NCBI GenBank assembly: GCA_029167225.1
Contig: JARFNK010000005.1
Span: 124,001 to 188,000, forward strand
Direction: 5' to 3'
Source of the DNA: Sphingobium arseniciresistens
GTDB lineage: Bacteria > Pseudomonadota > Alphaproteobacteria > Sphingomonadales > Sphingomonadaceae
DNA: 64,000 nt
Part shown: positions 1-9,587 of the stretch, piece after piece
How positions within the stretch are numbered: the first letter of the stretch is position 1
How the letters are laid out: every line of letters begins with the position of its first letter
Notes under the pieces: model-generated
Database searches by the model: none
Seen by the model: only the letters and a program-made list of their open reading frames with translations
Told to the model about the DNA's origin: nothing
Position numbers and translations under genes: made by a program

Positions 1-1972
1 TGCGCAGCCGTGTGTCCGCAGCGCTCGTCCATCCCTGCCGCGCCGTGAGCCCGAGCGCCCAGCCCCCCCCCAGCGCGACATTCGCCCCGACATCCAGGAA
101 CAGGCTGCGCCCGGCCCGAGCGCCAATCGCCGGATCGAAGCGCGCGCCCAGCAATGTCCCCTCTTCGGCGAGCCGGCGGATGCCGATCGACAGGCCGACC
201 GGCCCGAATTGCCGATCGATGGCGATCCCGGCGATCGCATAGCCATCGCGCCGGCTGCCCCGGTCAGGATCGAGCCTGGGCGCGGCCGCATCCGGCAGCG
301 GATCGCCCGTGCCGACCCGTCCGCGCGCCATCGTCGCCGTCATCGCAAAGCCCCCGCCCAGCGACTGGCGCACCGCCATGCTCTCGACGCCCCGCGCCGT
401 GAAGCCATTGTCGCCGTCCGCGCGCCGGGAGAGCAGGAAGTTGCCGTCATCCGTTCCGCCTGCCGCATCGGCCGGCAGCGCCATCTGGGAAAAGCCCATG
501 CTGACGGCCGTGCCCGGCGCGATCTTCAGGCTGAACATGCCGGAGAGCGCCCGTCCCTGCCGCGCGCGCGTCGCCAGCAGCGACACGCCGCCACTCTCCT
601 CCGGCACCGATGCGCCGGAGGCAAGGCTGAGCGACAGCGCCATCGGCCCGCTCGCTATCGCCACCTGCCGCTGGCCGATGGAGAGGGCGGGGGCCAGTAC
701 CTGCTGGGGCGCGGCGCGCTGCAATGTCGCCTTCACGTCCAGCCCATAGGCCCGCCCCAGCCCATCCACCATCACCGCGGTCGGAGACGCAGAGGCCGAG
801 GCATCGCCCATGGCGGCGGACAGCGTGCCATTGGCCGCGATGGACACCGGCGTCGCACTGCCCGCAAGGCTGGTCGTGCCGGAAGGCGCGAAGGCGGCCG
901 CCACGTCCAATATCCCGCGCCCATAGATCGCATCGGTCCCGGTGGCGCCGGCATCCCGCGCCCGGTTCATCAGCAGCTGCACGATCTGCGCGCCGGAAAG
1001 ATTGGGAAAGGCCTGCGCCAGCAATGCCGCTGCGCCGGCGATCTGCGGCGCGGAAAAGGAGGTGCCGTCATAGAGATAGGGTGTGCCGTCCTTGTCCTGC
1101 GACAGCACGCCTTCGCCCAGCGCATAAAGCGTCGCCGCCTCGGCCCCCTGCGCACCATTGGAGAAGCTGCTCTTCACGCCCGCCGCGCTCACCGATCCCG
1201 CGACGATGACGAGCCCGCGTGCGACAGTGGACGCGGCCAGCGAAGCGGGCAGGGGGTCGGGCGCCGCATCGCCGTCATTACCGGCCGAGATGACGATCAC
1301 CACGCCCGCCGCCGTCGCGCGGTCCACCGCCGCGACAAGATCGCTGGTCGCCGCCGCGCCACCCAGCGAGATGTTGACGACGCGGGCGCCGTTCACCCGC
1401 GCATGGTCGAGCGCCCTTGCGATGGCGGCGGTGCTGTGGCTGCAGCTGCTGCCCTCGCTCGTCACCGTGCCCGCGCAGGTGCCCGGCGTATCGGTGCGCA
1501 GCGCCATGATCGTCGCGCCCCAGGCCATGCCGAGCACGAAGCGATTGTCCCGCGCGGCCGCCAGCACCGTCGCGACCGCCGTGCCATGGCCGCCCACATC
1601 CTCTATGCTGCCATTGCCCGCGAAATCGGCCGATGCCGTGCTGATCCGCCCGGCAAATTCGCTGTTGGCGGTGGCGATGCCCGAATCGATGATGCCCACG
1701 CTCACCCCGGCCCCGCTCGCGCCGGCCTGATAGGCGGTCAGCGCGCCATGGGCGACCGGGCCGCTTGATCGGTTATATTCGCTGGTGGCGAAGGCGCTGG
1801 GGGCGGGCGTGGGCGTAGGCGCCGGGGTAGGGGCAGGCGTGGGCGCTGGGGTTGGCGTCGGCGTGGAACCGACCCCGCCACCGCCGCCGCATCCCGCCAG
1901 CAAGGCAAAACCCGCACAGGACAGCAACCGCCAAGACACCGCGCGCCGCATCCCGCCGTTCCGGCTGGCCAT
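1..1972 (-). CDS. S8 (subtilisin-like) serine protease, exported lipoprotein, C-terminus cut by window edge
   Basis: The reading frame is open from the window edge to an ATG at 1972 (an alternative ATG lies 7 codons in). The N-terminus is a lipoprotein signal with lipobox LAGC at about residues 25-28, then a poly-Gly stretch and a Thr-Pro/Ala-Pro linker (about residues 37-58). The peptidase domain shows the subtilase triad: Asp in VGIIDSG (about residue 96), His in GGHGTAV (about 129) and Ser in GTSFSAP. The part after the protease is rich in alternating Gly/Ala/aromatic strands and resembles the C-terminal region of sphingomonad autotransporter-type S8 proteases. It would be an outer-membrane or surface protease. 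The stop codon is outside the window, so total length is unknown. Family assignment is firm; substrate is unknown. Confidence 0.88.
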   Translation of the reverse strand, partial: MASRNGGMRRAVSWRLLSCAGFALLAGCGGGGGVGSTPTPTPAPTPAPTPAPTPTPAPSAFATSEYNRSSGPVAHGALTAYQAGASGAGVSVGIIDSGIATANSEFAGRISTASADFAGNGSIEDVGGHGTAVATVLAAARDNRFVLGMAWGATIMALRTDTPGTCAGTVTSEGSSCSHSTAAIARALDHARVNGARVVNISLGGAAATSDLVAAVDRATAAGVVIVISAGNDGDAAPDPLPASLAASTVARGLVIVAGSVSAAGVKSSFSNGAQGAEAATLYALGEGVLSQDKDGTPYLYDGTSFSAPQIAGAAALLAQAFPNLSGAQIVQLLMNRARDAGATGTDAIYGRGILDVAAAFAPSGTTSLAGSATPVSIAANGTLSAAMGDASASASPTAVMVDGLGRAYGLDVKATLQRAAPQQVLAPALSIGQRQVAIASGPMALSLSLASGASVPEESGGVSLLATRARQGRALSGMFSLKIAPGTAVSMGFSQMALPADAAGGTDDGNFLLSRRADGDNGFTARGVESMAVRQSLGGGFAMTATMARGRVGTGDPLPDAAAPRLDPDRGSRRDGYAIAGIAIDRQFGPVGLSIGIRRLAEEGTLLGARFDPAIGARAGRSLFLDVGANVALGGGWALGLTARQGWTSAADTRLR

Positions 1973-2099
1973 TTCCCGTTTCCCCCCGAACTGAACCCGC
2001 CGCGACCATAGCTCAGCCATCCCTTACCGAACATAAATTTGGCGCGGGTCGCGCGCTCTATGCTTGCCCTTGGCACAGGCCGAGACTAGGCACGCCGCC

Positions 2100-2765
2100 A
2101 TGCGCGCCGAATTTGCACATGTCGACGCCTGGATCTTCGATCTGGACAACACGCTGTACCCGGCGAAGGCGGACCTGTTCGCCCTGATCGACGTGAAGAT
2201 GGGCGAATTCATCCAGGGCCTGCTGGGATGCGACCCGGTGCAGGCGCGCGTCGTGCAGAAGCGTTATTTCATGGAGCATGGCACGACGCTGTCGGGCCTG
2301 ATGCGCCATCATGATATCGAACCGCGCGCCTTCCTCGACTATGTCCATGACATCTCGCTGGACCGGCTGGAGGTCGACCCGGAGCTGAACGCGCATATCG
2401 CCGCGCTGCCCGGCCGCCGCCTGATCTTCACCAATGGCGACCATGACTATGCCGTGCGCGTGATCGACAGGCTGGGCCTGACCGGCGCGTTCGAGCTCAT
2501 CCACGACATCCACGCCTGCGAATATGTGCCCAAGCCCGATCCGTCGGGCTATCGATCGCTGTGCAGCGCCTATGCGGTTGAGCCGACCCGCGCCGCCTTT
2601 TTCGAGGATATGGCGCGCAACCTAAAGCCGGCCAAGGCGATCGGCATGACCACCATCTGGGTCAATAACGGATCGGAAGCGGGCCATGTCGAGGCCCATC
2701 CCGACCATATCGACCATGAAACCGACCATCTGACCCCTTTTCTGGGGCAAATTCTTGGAGCCTGA
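2100..2765 (+). CDS. HAD-family pyrimidine 5'-nucleotidase
   Basis: A HAD-superfamily phosphatase of 221 aa. Motif I is DLDNTLY near the N-terminus, motif II is the T/N in IFTNGD, the lysine is in [10 protein letters not shown], and motif IV is FFEDMARNL. This pattern is typical of the SDT1/pyrimidine 5'-nucleotidase subfamily, which dephosphorylates UMP/CMP in the cytoplasm. I chose the ATG at 2100; an in-frame TTG at 2064 would add 12 poorly conserved residues. It lies directly upstream of dapD, one base from the dapD ATG, so the two are probably cotranscribed. The substrate is inferred from family, not visible in the sequence. Confidence 0.85.
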   Translation: MRAEFAHVDAWIFDLDNTLYPAKADLFALIDVKMGEFIQGLLGCDPVQARVVQKRYFMEHGTTLSGLMRHHDIEPRAFLDYVHDISLDRLEVDPELNAHIAALPGRRLIFTNGDHDYAVRVIDRLGLTGAFELIHDIHACEYVPKPDPSGYRSLCSAYAVEPTRAAFFEDMARNLKPAKAIGMTTIWVNNGSEAGHVEAHPDHIDHETDHLTPFLGQILGA

Positions 2766-2766
2766 C

Positions 2767-3606
2767 ATGAGCGAGCAGTTGATTTCCACCATTGAGGCCG
2801 CGTGGGAAGACCGCGCGAACATCAGCCTTTCGACCGGCGGTGACATCCGCACCGCCGTCAACAAGGCGCTGGCCCTGCTCGACGCAGGCGAAGCGCGCGT
2901 TGCCGAGCCGACCGAAGCCGGCTGGCAGGTCAACCAGTGGCTGAAGAAGGCCGTGCTGCTGTCCTTCCGCCTGAACGACAACGCGCTGGTCCCCGGCGGC
3001 CCCGGCGGCAGCTTCTGGTGGGACAAGGTGCCCAGCAAGTTCACCGGCTGGGGCGAGGCGGAATTCCGCGCTGCCGGCTTCCGCGCGGTGCCCGGCGCCT
3101 TCGCCCGCGCCGGCGCGCATGTGGCGAAGAACGTCGTCCTGATGCCCAGCTTCGTCAACATCGGCGCCTTCGTGGACGAGGGCACGATGGTCGACGCCTG
3201 GGTGACGGTGGGCAGCTGCGCGCAGATCGGCAAGAATGTGCATCTTTCGGGCGGCGTCGGCATCGGCGGCGTGCTGGAGCCGCTGCAGGCGGACCCGGTC
3301 ATCATCGAGGATGACTGCTTCATCGGCGCGCGGTCCGAAGTGGTCGAGGGCGTCCGCATCGGCAAGGGCTCGGTCCTGTCGATGGGCGTGTTCATCACCA
3401 GCACGACCAAGATCGTCGATCGCACCACCGGCGAGATCTTCGTCGGCGAAGTGCCGCCCTATTCGGTGGTCGTGCCCGGATCGCTGCCCGGCAAGCCGTT
3501 GCCCGACGGCACGCCCGGCCCCAACCTCGCCTGCTGCGTGATCGTGAAGCGCGTGGACGCACAGACCCGTTCGAAGACCGCCATCAACGACCTGCTGCGG
3601 GACTGA
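2767..3606 (+). CDS. dapD: 2,3,4,5-tetrahydropyridine-2,6-dicarboxylate N-succinyltransferase
   Basis: 279 aa, the usual DapD length. The C-terminal two thirds show hexapeptide-repeat (left-handed beta-helix) sequence such as [15 protein letters not shown] and [15 protein letters not shown], with the conserved [17 protein letters not shown] segment. It catalyses succinyl-CoA-dependent acylation of tetrahydrodipicolinate in the succinylase branch of lysine/meso-diaminopimelate synthesis. The ATG at 2767 follows the upstream TGA by one base, with a TTGGAG ribosome binding site inside the previous gene. An in-frame upstream start at 2755 would overlap that gene and is less likely. Confidence 0.96.
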   Translation: MSEQLISTIEAAWEDRANISLSTGGDIRTAVNKALALLDAGEARVAEPTEAGWQVNQWLKKAVLLSFRLNDNALVPGGPGGSFWWDKVPSKFTGWGEAEFRAAGFRAVPGAFARAGAHVAKNVVLMPSFVNIGAFVDEGTMVDAWVTVGSCAQIGKNVHLSGGVGIGGVLEPLQADPVIIEDDCFIGARSEVVEGVRIGKGSVLSMGVFITSTTKIVDRTTGEIFVGEVPPYSVVVPGSLPGKPLPDGTPGPNLACCVIVKRVDAQTRSKTAINDLLRD

Positions 3607-3642
3607 GGGTGGGGCGCCCCATGCGGTCGCCCTCTCCTGTCC

Positions 3643-3744
3643 GTTCGCCCTGTGGGAACGAGTCACATGGCTCGTTCCAATGTCGAAGAGCCATCCTTCT
3701 CATCCTGAGAAAAACAGGGTTTCGACGAGCTCAGCCTGACCGGG
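3643..3744 (-). repeat. Dispersed composite repeat, copy 1 (type A)
   Basis: Read on the minus strand, this stretch aligns over about 100 bp with 22254-22355 on the plus strand. Shared blocks include GGCTGAGCT, GTCGAA, GACATTGGAACGAG and ACAGGGCGAAC. The right part contains an internal inverted repeat (GGAACGAG / CTCGTTCC), so RNA or DNA could form a hairpin. It fills the gap between the convergent dapD and queG genes. No coding potential was seen. Confidence 0.7.
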
Positions 3745-3818
3745 TGTGAGATCATCTCACATGACGAGAGCCCATAAGCCCCTCCCCTTCAGGGGAGGGG
3801 TTGGAGTGGGGAGCCTGC

Positions 3819-4904
3819 TTAGGCCCCGTTCCCAGCCGTCAACCGCGCCGTCGCCCATGCTGCTGCCTCCGCGACCACCGCATCCTCATCGCCAAGCAGC
3901 GGCGCCAGCGCGCCGAGCAGTGCCGGGTCGCCGCTGTTCCCCGCCGCGATCGCCGCATTGCGCACCATCCGCCCGCGCCCGATGCGCTTGATCGGCGATC
4001 CCGAGAACACCTCCCGGAACGCCGCATCGTCCAGCGCCAGCAGGTCGGCGAGCGCCGGCGCGGCCAGTTCCGCCCGGCCCACAAAGGCGCGGTGCGTTGA
4101 CGCCGTCTGCGCGAACTTGTTCCACGGGCACACCGCCAGGCAATCGTCGCAGCCATAGATGCGGTTGCCCATGGCCACGCGGAATTCCTCCGGGATCGGC
4201 CCTTTATGCTCGATGGTGAGATAGGAAATGCAGCGCCGGGCATCCACGCGATAGGGCGCGGGAAAGGCATCGGTCGGGCACGCCGTCTGGCAGGCGGTGC
4301 AGCGCCCGCAATGGTCATCCCCCGGCGCATCGGCCGCCAGGTCCAGCGTGGTGTAGATGGCGCCCAGGAACAGCCAGCTGCCATGGGCACGGCTCACCAG
4401 ATTGCTGTGCTTGCCCTGCCAGCCAAGCCCCGCCGCCTGTGCCAGCGGCTTTTCCATGACCGGCGCGGTGTCGACGAAGACCTTGAGCTGCATGTCGGGC
4501 ACTTCCGCGACGAGCCAGCGGGCCAGCGCCTTCAGCGCCTTCTTCACGATGTCGTGATAATCCTGCCCCTGCGCATAGACCGAGATGCGCCCCCGGTCGC
4601 CCACCCCCTCAAGCGCCAGCGGATCGCGGCCGGGGGCATAGCTCATCCCCAGCATGATGACGGAGCGGACCTCCGGCCACAGCCCGGCGGGCGAGCCCCG
4701 CTGGCCGGCGCGCTCCTCCATCCACAGCATGTCGCCATGGCAGCCCGCATCCAGCCATGCGCGCAGCCGCGCGGCCGTCTGCGGCGCGCCACCGGCAGGC
4801 GCGATGGCGCAATCGGCAAAGCCCAGCGCGATCGCCTGCGCCTTCAGCCGCTCTTCCAGCCGCTCGTCTTGCCGCCCGTCTTGCCTTTGTGTTTGATCCG
4901 TCAT
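3819..4904 (-). CDS. queG: Epoxyqueuosine reductase
   Basis: 361 aa iron-sulfur/cobalamin reductase that converts epoxyqueuosine to queuosine in the anticodon of tRNAs Tyr, His, Asp and Asn. The C-terminal half has two [4Fe-4S] ferredoxin-type Cys clusters: [12 protein letters not shown] and CDDCLAVCP. The flanking motifs [10 protein letters not shown] and [15 protein letters not shown] are typical of QueG, and there is a C-terminal HEAT-like tail. Its start codon lies 23 bp from the divergently read ABC ATPase start, so the two share a very short promoter region. It is convergent with dapD. Confidence 0.95.
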   Translation of the reverse strand: MTDQTQRQDGRQDERLEERLKAQAIALGFADCAIAPAGGAPQTAARLRAWLDAGCHGDMLWMEERAGQRGSPAGLWPEVRSVIMLGMSYAPGRDPLALEGVGDRGRISVYAQGQDYHDIVKKALKALARWLVAEVPDMQLKVFVDTAPVMEKPLAQAAGLGWQGKHSNLVSRAHGSWLFLGAIYTTLDLAADAPGDDHCGRCTACQTACPTDAFPAPYRVDARRCISYLTIEHKGPIPEEFRVAMGNRIYGCDDCLAVCPWNKFAQTASTHRAFVGRAELAAPALADLLALDDAAFREVFSGSPIKRIGRGRMVRNAAIAAGNSGDPALLGALAPLLGDEDAVVAEAAAWATARLTAGNGA

Positions 4905-4927
4905 CGCGTGCCGCTATCGTGGGGCCA

Positions 4928-5926
4928 ATGACCGGCGATCCCACATCACACCGCCCTGCCTCTGCGTGCTATGCCGTCGAAGCCCACGGGCTTGTCAAGA
5001 CATTCGGCGATTTCCGCGCGGTGGACGGCATCGACCTCAGCGTACCGGCGGGCAGCATCTTCGGCATATTGGGGCCGAACGGCGCGGGCAAGACGACGCT
5101 GCTGCGCATGTTGCTGGGCATCATCGACCCGGACGAGGGCAGCCGCGCGCTGCTCGGCAATGTCCAGCCGCTGAAGATGGCGACGCAGGTCGGATACCTG
5201 CCCGAGGAGCGCGGGCTCTATCCGGCGATGAAGGCGGCGGAGGCCATCGCCTTCATGGGCGCGCTGCGCGGACTGCCGCTCAAGACCGGACGGGTGAAGG
5301 CCCGCGAGCTGCTGGAGGCCCATGGCCTGGGCGACGCGGCGGACAAGCCCATCCGCACGCTGTCAAAGGGCATGGCGCAGACAGTGCAGCTGATGGGCAC
5401 CATCGTCCACAGCCCCCGGCTGATCGTGCTGGACGAGCCCTTTTCCGGGCTCGACGCGATCAACCAGGGCAAGCTGGAGGCGCTGATCCGGGCCCACGCA
5501 GCGAGCGGCGTGACGGTGCTGTTCTCCACCCATGTCATCGCCCATGCCGAGCGATTGTGCGAGCGCATCGCCATCGTCGCGGGCGGGCGCATCCGCTTCG
5601 AGGGATCGGTAAGCGACGCGCGCGACCGGCTGCCGCCGCAGGTGCGGCTGGAAACCCGCGCGCAGGACGGGCCATGGCGCGCCGCCATTCCCGCGGATGC
5701 GGAGCATGAGGGCCATGTCTGGCAGTTCGCGCTGCCCGATGAGGGGATCGAGCCCCTGCTGGGGGCGCTGATCGCCGGCCATGCCGGGATCGAAAGCCTC
5801 TCCATCGAGCGGCCCGGCCTGCACGATGCCTTCGTCGCCATCGCCGGCGAGGCGGCGGCGCGGGACATGGGGCCGGATGCCGATGCGGACGGCCCCGCGC
5901 ACGATGCAGTGGAGGCAGCAGCATGA
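4928..5926 (+). CDS. ABC-2 type exporter, ATP-binding subunit (NatA-like)
   Basis: 332 aa ABC ATPase. Walker A is GPNGAGKTT, the signature is LSKGMAQ, Walker B is LIVLDEPFSGLD and the H-loop is FSTHV. After the nucleotide-binding domain (about residues 15-235) comes a C-terminal extension of about 95 residues, as in DUF4162/NatA-type subunits. It overlaps the permease gene by ATGA, so the two form one transporter. I chose the ATG at 4928; the longer frame upstream is the reverse shadow of queG. The substrate cannot be read from sequence; NatAB-type sodium or drug export is only a family-level guess. Confidence 0.92.
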   Translation: MTGDPTSHRPASACYAVEAHGLVKTFGDFRAVDGIDLSVPAGSIFGILGPNGAGKTTLLRMLLGIIDPDEGSRALLGNVQPLKMATQVGYLPEERGLYPAMKAAEAIAFMGALRGLPLKTGRVKARELLEAHGLGDAADKPIRTLSKGMAQTVQLMGTIVHSPRLIVLDEPFSGLDAINQGKLEALIRAHAASGVTVLFSTHVIAHAERLCERIAIVAGGRIRFEGSVSDARDRLPPQVRLETRAQDGPWRAAIPADAEHEGHVWQFALPDEGIEPLLGALIAGHAGIESLSIERPGLHDAFVAIAGEAAARDMGPDADADGPAHDAVEAAA

Positions 5927-7128
5927 ACGTCTGGCGCGCGGCCCTGGTCATCGCCCGGCGGGACTATACCGCCGTCATCTTTTCAAAGGCATTCATCCTC
6001 TTCCTTGTCGGCCCGCTGTTTCCGCTGCTGATCGGCGTGGTGGCGGGCAATCTGGGCGAACGCATGGGCGACGATGCCGCCCGGCCGCTGATCGCGCTCG
6101 CCATGGCCCCGGCGGACGCCGGCGCGATCGAGGGCGCGCGCGCCCGGCTGGTGAAGGACATGGGGGAGGGCGACATGCCCAACCTGATCCGCCATCCGCA
6201 GGCCAGCGATCCCCGCACGCTGCTCGCCGCCAGTAACCAGAAGGCGGTGCTTGTGCTCTCCGGTACGCTGCGGGCCCCCGTGCTGACCGGCCCGGAGCGC
6301 GCGATCGAGAAGTTGCGCGGCGCGGTCGCGATCATGGCCAGCGTCGCGCGGGCGGGCGGCGCCCTGCCGCCTGTCGCCATCCAGACCCAGGTCGTGAAGA
6401 TGGAGGGCGGCGCGGCGCCGGGCAAGGCGCGACTCGTCACCGGTCGCGGCGCGCAGGTCCTGATGTTCATGCTGACGATGCTGCTCGCCGGCATGGTGCT
6501 GTCCAACATGGTCGAGGAAAAGACCAACAAGGTGATCGAGGTGCTGGCCGCCGCCGTGCCGGTGGACGCGATCTTCCTGGGCAAGCTGATGGCGATGCTG
6601 GCGATGTCGCTCACGGGCATCGCCGTATGGGGATCGGCGGCGGCGATCGGGATCATGCTGGTCAGTGGCGGCGGGGCGGGCGGATTGCCCGCCCCGGCCG
6701 TGGGTTGGCCGCTATTCGCGCTGCTCGGTATCCTCTATTTCGCCACCGCCTATACCCTGCTGGGGTCGCTATTCCTGGGCATCGGCGCGCAGGCGAGCAC
6801 GGTGCGCGAGGTGCAGACCCTGTCCATGCCGGTCACGATGATGCAGTTGGTGGTCTTCTTCTTCGCCAGCTATTCGGTCGACCGAATGGGCAGCGCGCAG
6901 GAGGTGGGCGCAGCCATCTTCCCCTTCAGCTCCCCCTTCGCGATGATCGCCCGCGCGGCGCAGAGCGATGCGATCTGGCCGCATCTGCTGGCGCTGGCAT
7001 GGCAGCTGCTGTGGGTCGCCATCATCCTGCGCGTGGGCGTGCACCTGTTCCGGCGGCATGTGTTCAAATCCGGTGCCGGTGGCAGCAGCAGCGGCACGAA
7101 GAAAAGGCGGCTGTTCGCCTCTTCCTGA
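5923..7128 (+). CDS. ABC-2 family transporter permease (NatB-like)
   Basis: 401 aa. One N-terminal membrane segment (AFILFLVGPLFPLLIGVVAG) is followed by a large extracytoplasmic domain of about 140 residues. A cluster of about five hydrophobic segments follows in the C-terminal half (for example VLMFMLTMLLAGMVLSNM). The motif VEEKTNKVIEVL after the first C-terminal helix is characteristic of ABC-2/NatB permeases. The ATG overlaps the ATPase stop (ATGA). It pairs with the preceding ATPase; the substrate is unknown. Confidence 0.9.
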   Translation: MNVWRAALVIARRDYTAVIFSKAFILFLVGPLFPLLIGVVAGNLGERMGDDAARPLIALAMAPADAGAIEGARARLVKDMGEGDMPNLIRHPQASDPRTLLAASNQKAVLVLSGTLRAPVLTGPERAIEKLRGAVAIMASVARAGGALPPVAIQTQVVKMEGGAAPGKARLVTGRGAQVLMFMLTMLLAGMVLSNMVEEKTNKVIEVLAAAVPVDAIFLGKLMAMLAMSLTGIAVWGSAAAIGIMLVSGGGAGGLPAPAVGWPLFALLGILYFATAYTLLGSLFLGIGAQASTVREVQTLSMPVTMMQLVVFFFASYSVDRMGSAQEVGAAIFPFSSPFAMIARAAQSDAIWPHLLALAWQLLWVAIILRVGVHLFRRHVFKSGAGGSSSGTKKRRLFASS

Positions 7129-7184
7129 AGGGCGGGTGGCATTCCTATATTGCAGGCTGCCAAGAGTGCAGGCTGGAGGACGGC

Positions 7185-7685
7185 ATGATGATGAGGATGA
7201 GCAGGCGAACAATGCTGGCCGGTGGCGGCACCGCCGTCGCGGCGCTGGCCATCGGGCTCGGCTGGAACCAGGACAGCGCCGACGCCGCGACCTATCCCGT
7301 CACGATGACCCCGGCGCAGTGGAAGGCCAAGCTGACGCCGCAGCAATATGCGGTGCTGCGCCAGCAATCGACGGAATATCCCTTCACCAGCCCGCTCAAC
7401 AAGGAACATCGCAAGGGGACCTTCTCCTGCGCCGGCTGCGGACAGAAGCTGTTCTCCTCCGCCACCAAGTTCGACAGCGGCACCGGCTGGCCCAGCTTCT
7501 GGCAGCCGCTGCCGCACGCCGTGGGCACCAGCACGGACCGGATGCTCGGCTATGAACGAACGGAAGTGCATTGCGCGCGCTGCGGCGGTCATCTGGGCCA
7601 TGTGTTCGACGACGGGCCGAAGCCCACGGGCCTGCGCTACTGCATGAATGGCGACGCGATGCTGTTCACGCCGGCGACGACTTAA
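7185..7685 (+). CDS. msrB: Peptide-methionine (R)-S-oxide reductase, exported form
   Basis: 166 aa. The N-terminus MSRRTMLAGGGTAVAALAIGL is a twin-arginine-type signal, so the enzyme probably works in the periplasm. The catalytic domain shows both zinc-binding pairs (CAGC, CARC), the GTGWPSFWQP motif and the nucleophilic Cys in LRYCMNGD. It reduces the R-epimer of methionine sulfoxide in damaged proteins. The ATG at 7185 follows a GGAGG site; the long frame upstream is a shadow of the permease gene. A matching exported MsrA is encoded at 28690-29397, which would cover the S-epimer. Confidence 0.95.
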   Translation: MMMRMSRRTMLAGGGTAVAALAIGLGWNQDSADAATYPVTMTPAQWKAKLTPQQYAVLRQQSTEYPFTSPLNKEHRKGTFSCAGCGQKLFSSATKFDSGTGWPSFWQPLPHAVGTSTDRMLGYERTEVHCARCGGHLGHVFDDGPKPTGLRYCMNGDAMLFTPATT

Positions 7686-7718
7686 TCATCCCGCCTTTGA
7701 TCGAGATCACCTCTCCCC

Positions 7719-7796
7719 GCTCGCCCTGAGCTCGTCGAAGGGCAGTTCTTTTTTTGAAGAAGGACGAGACTTCGCCAGCTCAGTCCGAACGGTTCC
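7719..7796 (-). repeat. Dispersed composite repeat, copy 2 (type A, shortened)
   Basis: On the minus strand this copy shares AACCGTTCGG, CTGAGCT, GTCCTTCTTCAA and CCCTTCGAC with the copies at 3643-3744 and 22254-22355. It then ends in GAGCTCAGGGCGA instead of the hairpin block. It sits between the convergent msrB and the membrane protein gene ending at 7800. Confidence 0.65.
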
Positions 7797-7799
7797 TGT

Positions 7800-9587
7800 T
7801 CAAGGCCTGACGACTTGGCGCGCGATCCGATAGACCCGGACCGGCCCCTTGACCGGTACGGGGACCAGCCATGACGGCACATCGCCCTTGGCCAGCGTCG
7901 CGGCCAGCCCCTTCGGCTCGGCCTTGGCATAGCCGCCCAGTTCATTGAGGCCCGGGCAGACAAGCAGGTAATCCGGCCCGTGCCTGCCATTGACACCCGC
8001 CATTGCCGCCCGTGCGCGTTCCGGCGGCGCGGTGAAGACCCGGATGACCGTGGAGATCCCCGCCGCATTGCGGTGATGGGCGGTGCCGACCACGCTATGG
8101 GGCGTGCCGATCAGGATGGCGGGGCCGATGTCCAGCGGCGCCAGCATCACCCCGCGCGGCAGCGCGGCGAGCGGCGCGATGCTGGCCGCGGCCGTGCAAT
8201 CGGGCTTCGGCGCCTCAGCCTTCAGCGGCGGGCTCACGAGCGCGATCCACAGCGAGGCGATGCCCACCGGCGTCAGCAGCACCAGCAGCACCATCGCCAC
8301 CACCCGCGCGGGCGCGCAGGCAAAGCGCTGGATCCGCGCGGTCAGCATCATCAGCATCCAGGCGATGCCCGGCAGGGCGAAGAGATGCGCAACCGTCATC
8401 GCCCGCATCACCATCACCGAAATCAGCGTCGCTCCGGCCAGCAGCAGCGTCATCGCGATCCAGCGGTCGCGCGCATCGCGATCGGGCGCGGCGCGGATCG
8501 CGGCGAGCGTGGCAACAAGGCCGATCAGCGAAGGCAGGATCAGCACGCCGCGCAGCGGCAGCGCCTGCTCCCAGACCGGGCGCCCTTCCAGCACCTGCAG
8601 ATACCAGAGGCGGTAGGCGAGCGGATCGAGCGTCTCGAACGGCCCGGCAAGGCATTGCCGGCCGATCGACAGGAAGACAAGGCACGCCAGCGCGCCACCG
8701 ACCGCCGGCACCGCAAGGCGCGCGATCAGGCCCGGTACCGGCACCACCATCCGTCCCGCAAACAGGGCCAGCGCAAAGGCGATCAGCGGCAGCAGGTAGA
8801 CCGGCGACAAAGAGTCACAATGCGAATGCAGCCCCGCGCTCCACCCCCGACCGCAAAGCAGCAGCACAAGCGATGCGGCGGCCAGCGTGCCGGCATAGCC
8901 ATGCAGGCGCGGTCCCTCCTGCGGCCGCGCCAGATGCGCAAGCACCAGCAGCCCCGCCATCATGGCCGCATAGGGCAGCCCCTCGCTGGAAATCTGCAGC
9001 CATGTCGCCATCGCCAGCCCGGCGACGATGCCGCCCCGGCGCGGCGCGCGATCGAACAGGCCGCACAGCGCGAGCGCCGCCATCAGGATCTGCCAGCCAT
9101 GATGGTCGATCCTGAGCGGCGTGAACTGGATGAGGATGGACGGCGCGGTCACGAGCAGGCCGACCGCCAGCAACGCCGGCCCCTCGCCCGCGACATGCCG
9201 TGCGAAGCGATGCAGTGCCAGGCACAGTGCCAGCAGCAGGAGCAACGGCACCGCCACGCAGGCGAGCCATTCGGCCGATGCTGCCCCCAGCAGCGGCCGG
9301 GTCAGCAGGATGATGGCGGCTATCGGCATGTCGACGATCCGCGACCAGTGCATCGGCCCGCCGACCGGCGGATTGACGCGATGCTGGCTGACGTCGAACC
9401 AGCCCTGCCCGGCGATCAGGTCGCGCACTTGTTGCAGCCGCATGGCATCGTCGGGATCGTGGAACGCCATGTGGCGCAGCCCGTCCCCCGCCTGCCACAG
9501 CATGAACAGGCAGCAGGCAAGCCAGAGCAGGACGAGGAGGAGGAGGGCGGGGCGCCGGTCGATCAGCCGCGCGGTCTTCGTGGCCAT
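7800..9587 (-). CDS. Polytopic membrane protein, GT-C glycosyltransferase-like
   Basis: 595 aa with about a dozen hydrophobic segments. The first is LLLLVLLWLACCLFML, followed by a loop with HDPDDAMRLQQVRDL, an acidic motif in the position where GT-C/oligosaccharyltransferase-like enzymes carry their DD/ExD motif. A short extracytoplasmic C-terminal domain follows. The ATG at 9587 overlaps the upstream stop codon (TAATG), so this is the last gene of the 12927-7800 operon. I infer a lipid-linked-sugar-dependent transferase role from topology, motif and neighbours; no family name is certain. Confidence 0.7.
   Translation of the reverse strand: MATKTARLIDRRPALLLLVLLWLACCLFMLWQAGDGLRHMAFHDPDDAMRLQQVRDLIAGQGWFDVSQHRVNPPVGGPMHWSRIVDMPIAAIILLTRPLLGAASAEWLACVAVPLLLLLALCLALHRFARHVAGEGPALLAVGLLVTAPSILIQFTPLRIDHHGWQILMAALALCGLFDRAPRRGGIVAGLAMATWLQISSEGLPYAAMMAGLLVLAHLARPQEGPRLHGYAGTLAAASLVLLLCGRGWSAGLHSHCDSLSPVYLLPLIAFALALFAGRMVVPVPGLIARLAVPAVGGALACLVFLSIGRQCLAGPFETLDPLAYRLWYLQVLEGRPVWEQALPLRGVLILPSLIGLVATLAAIRAAPDRDARDRWIAMTLLLAGATLISVMVMRAMTVAHLFALPGIAWMLMMLTARIQRFACAPARVVAMVLLVLLTPVGIASLWIALVSPPLKAEAPKPDCTAAASIAPLAALPRGVMLAPLDIGPAILIGTPHSVVGTAHHRNAAGISTVIRVFTAPPERARAAMAGVNGRHGPDYLLVCPGLNELGGYAKAEPKGLAATLAKGDVPSWLVPVPVKGPVRVYRIARQVVRP

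Noticed and set aside
209..1768. Long plus-strand open frame opposite the S8 protease
   Set aside because: Arg/His-rich, low-complexity translation with no domain; the minus strand encodes a clear subtilase with its catalytic triad.
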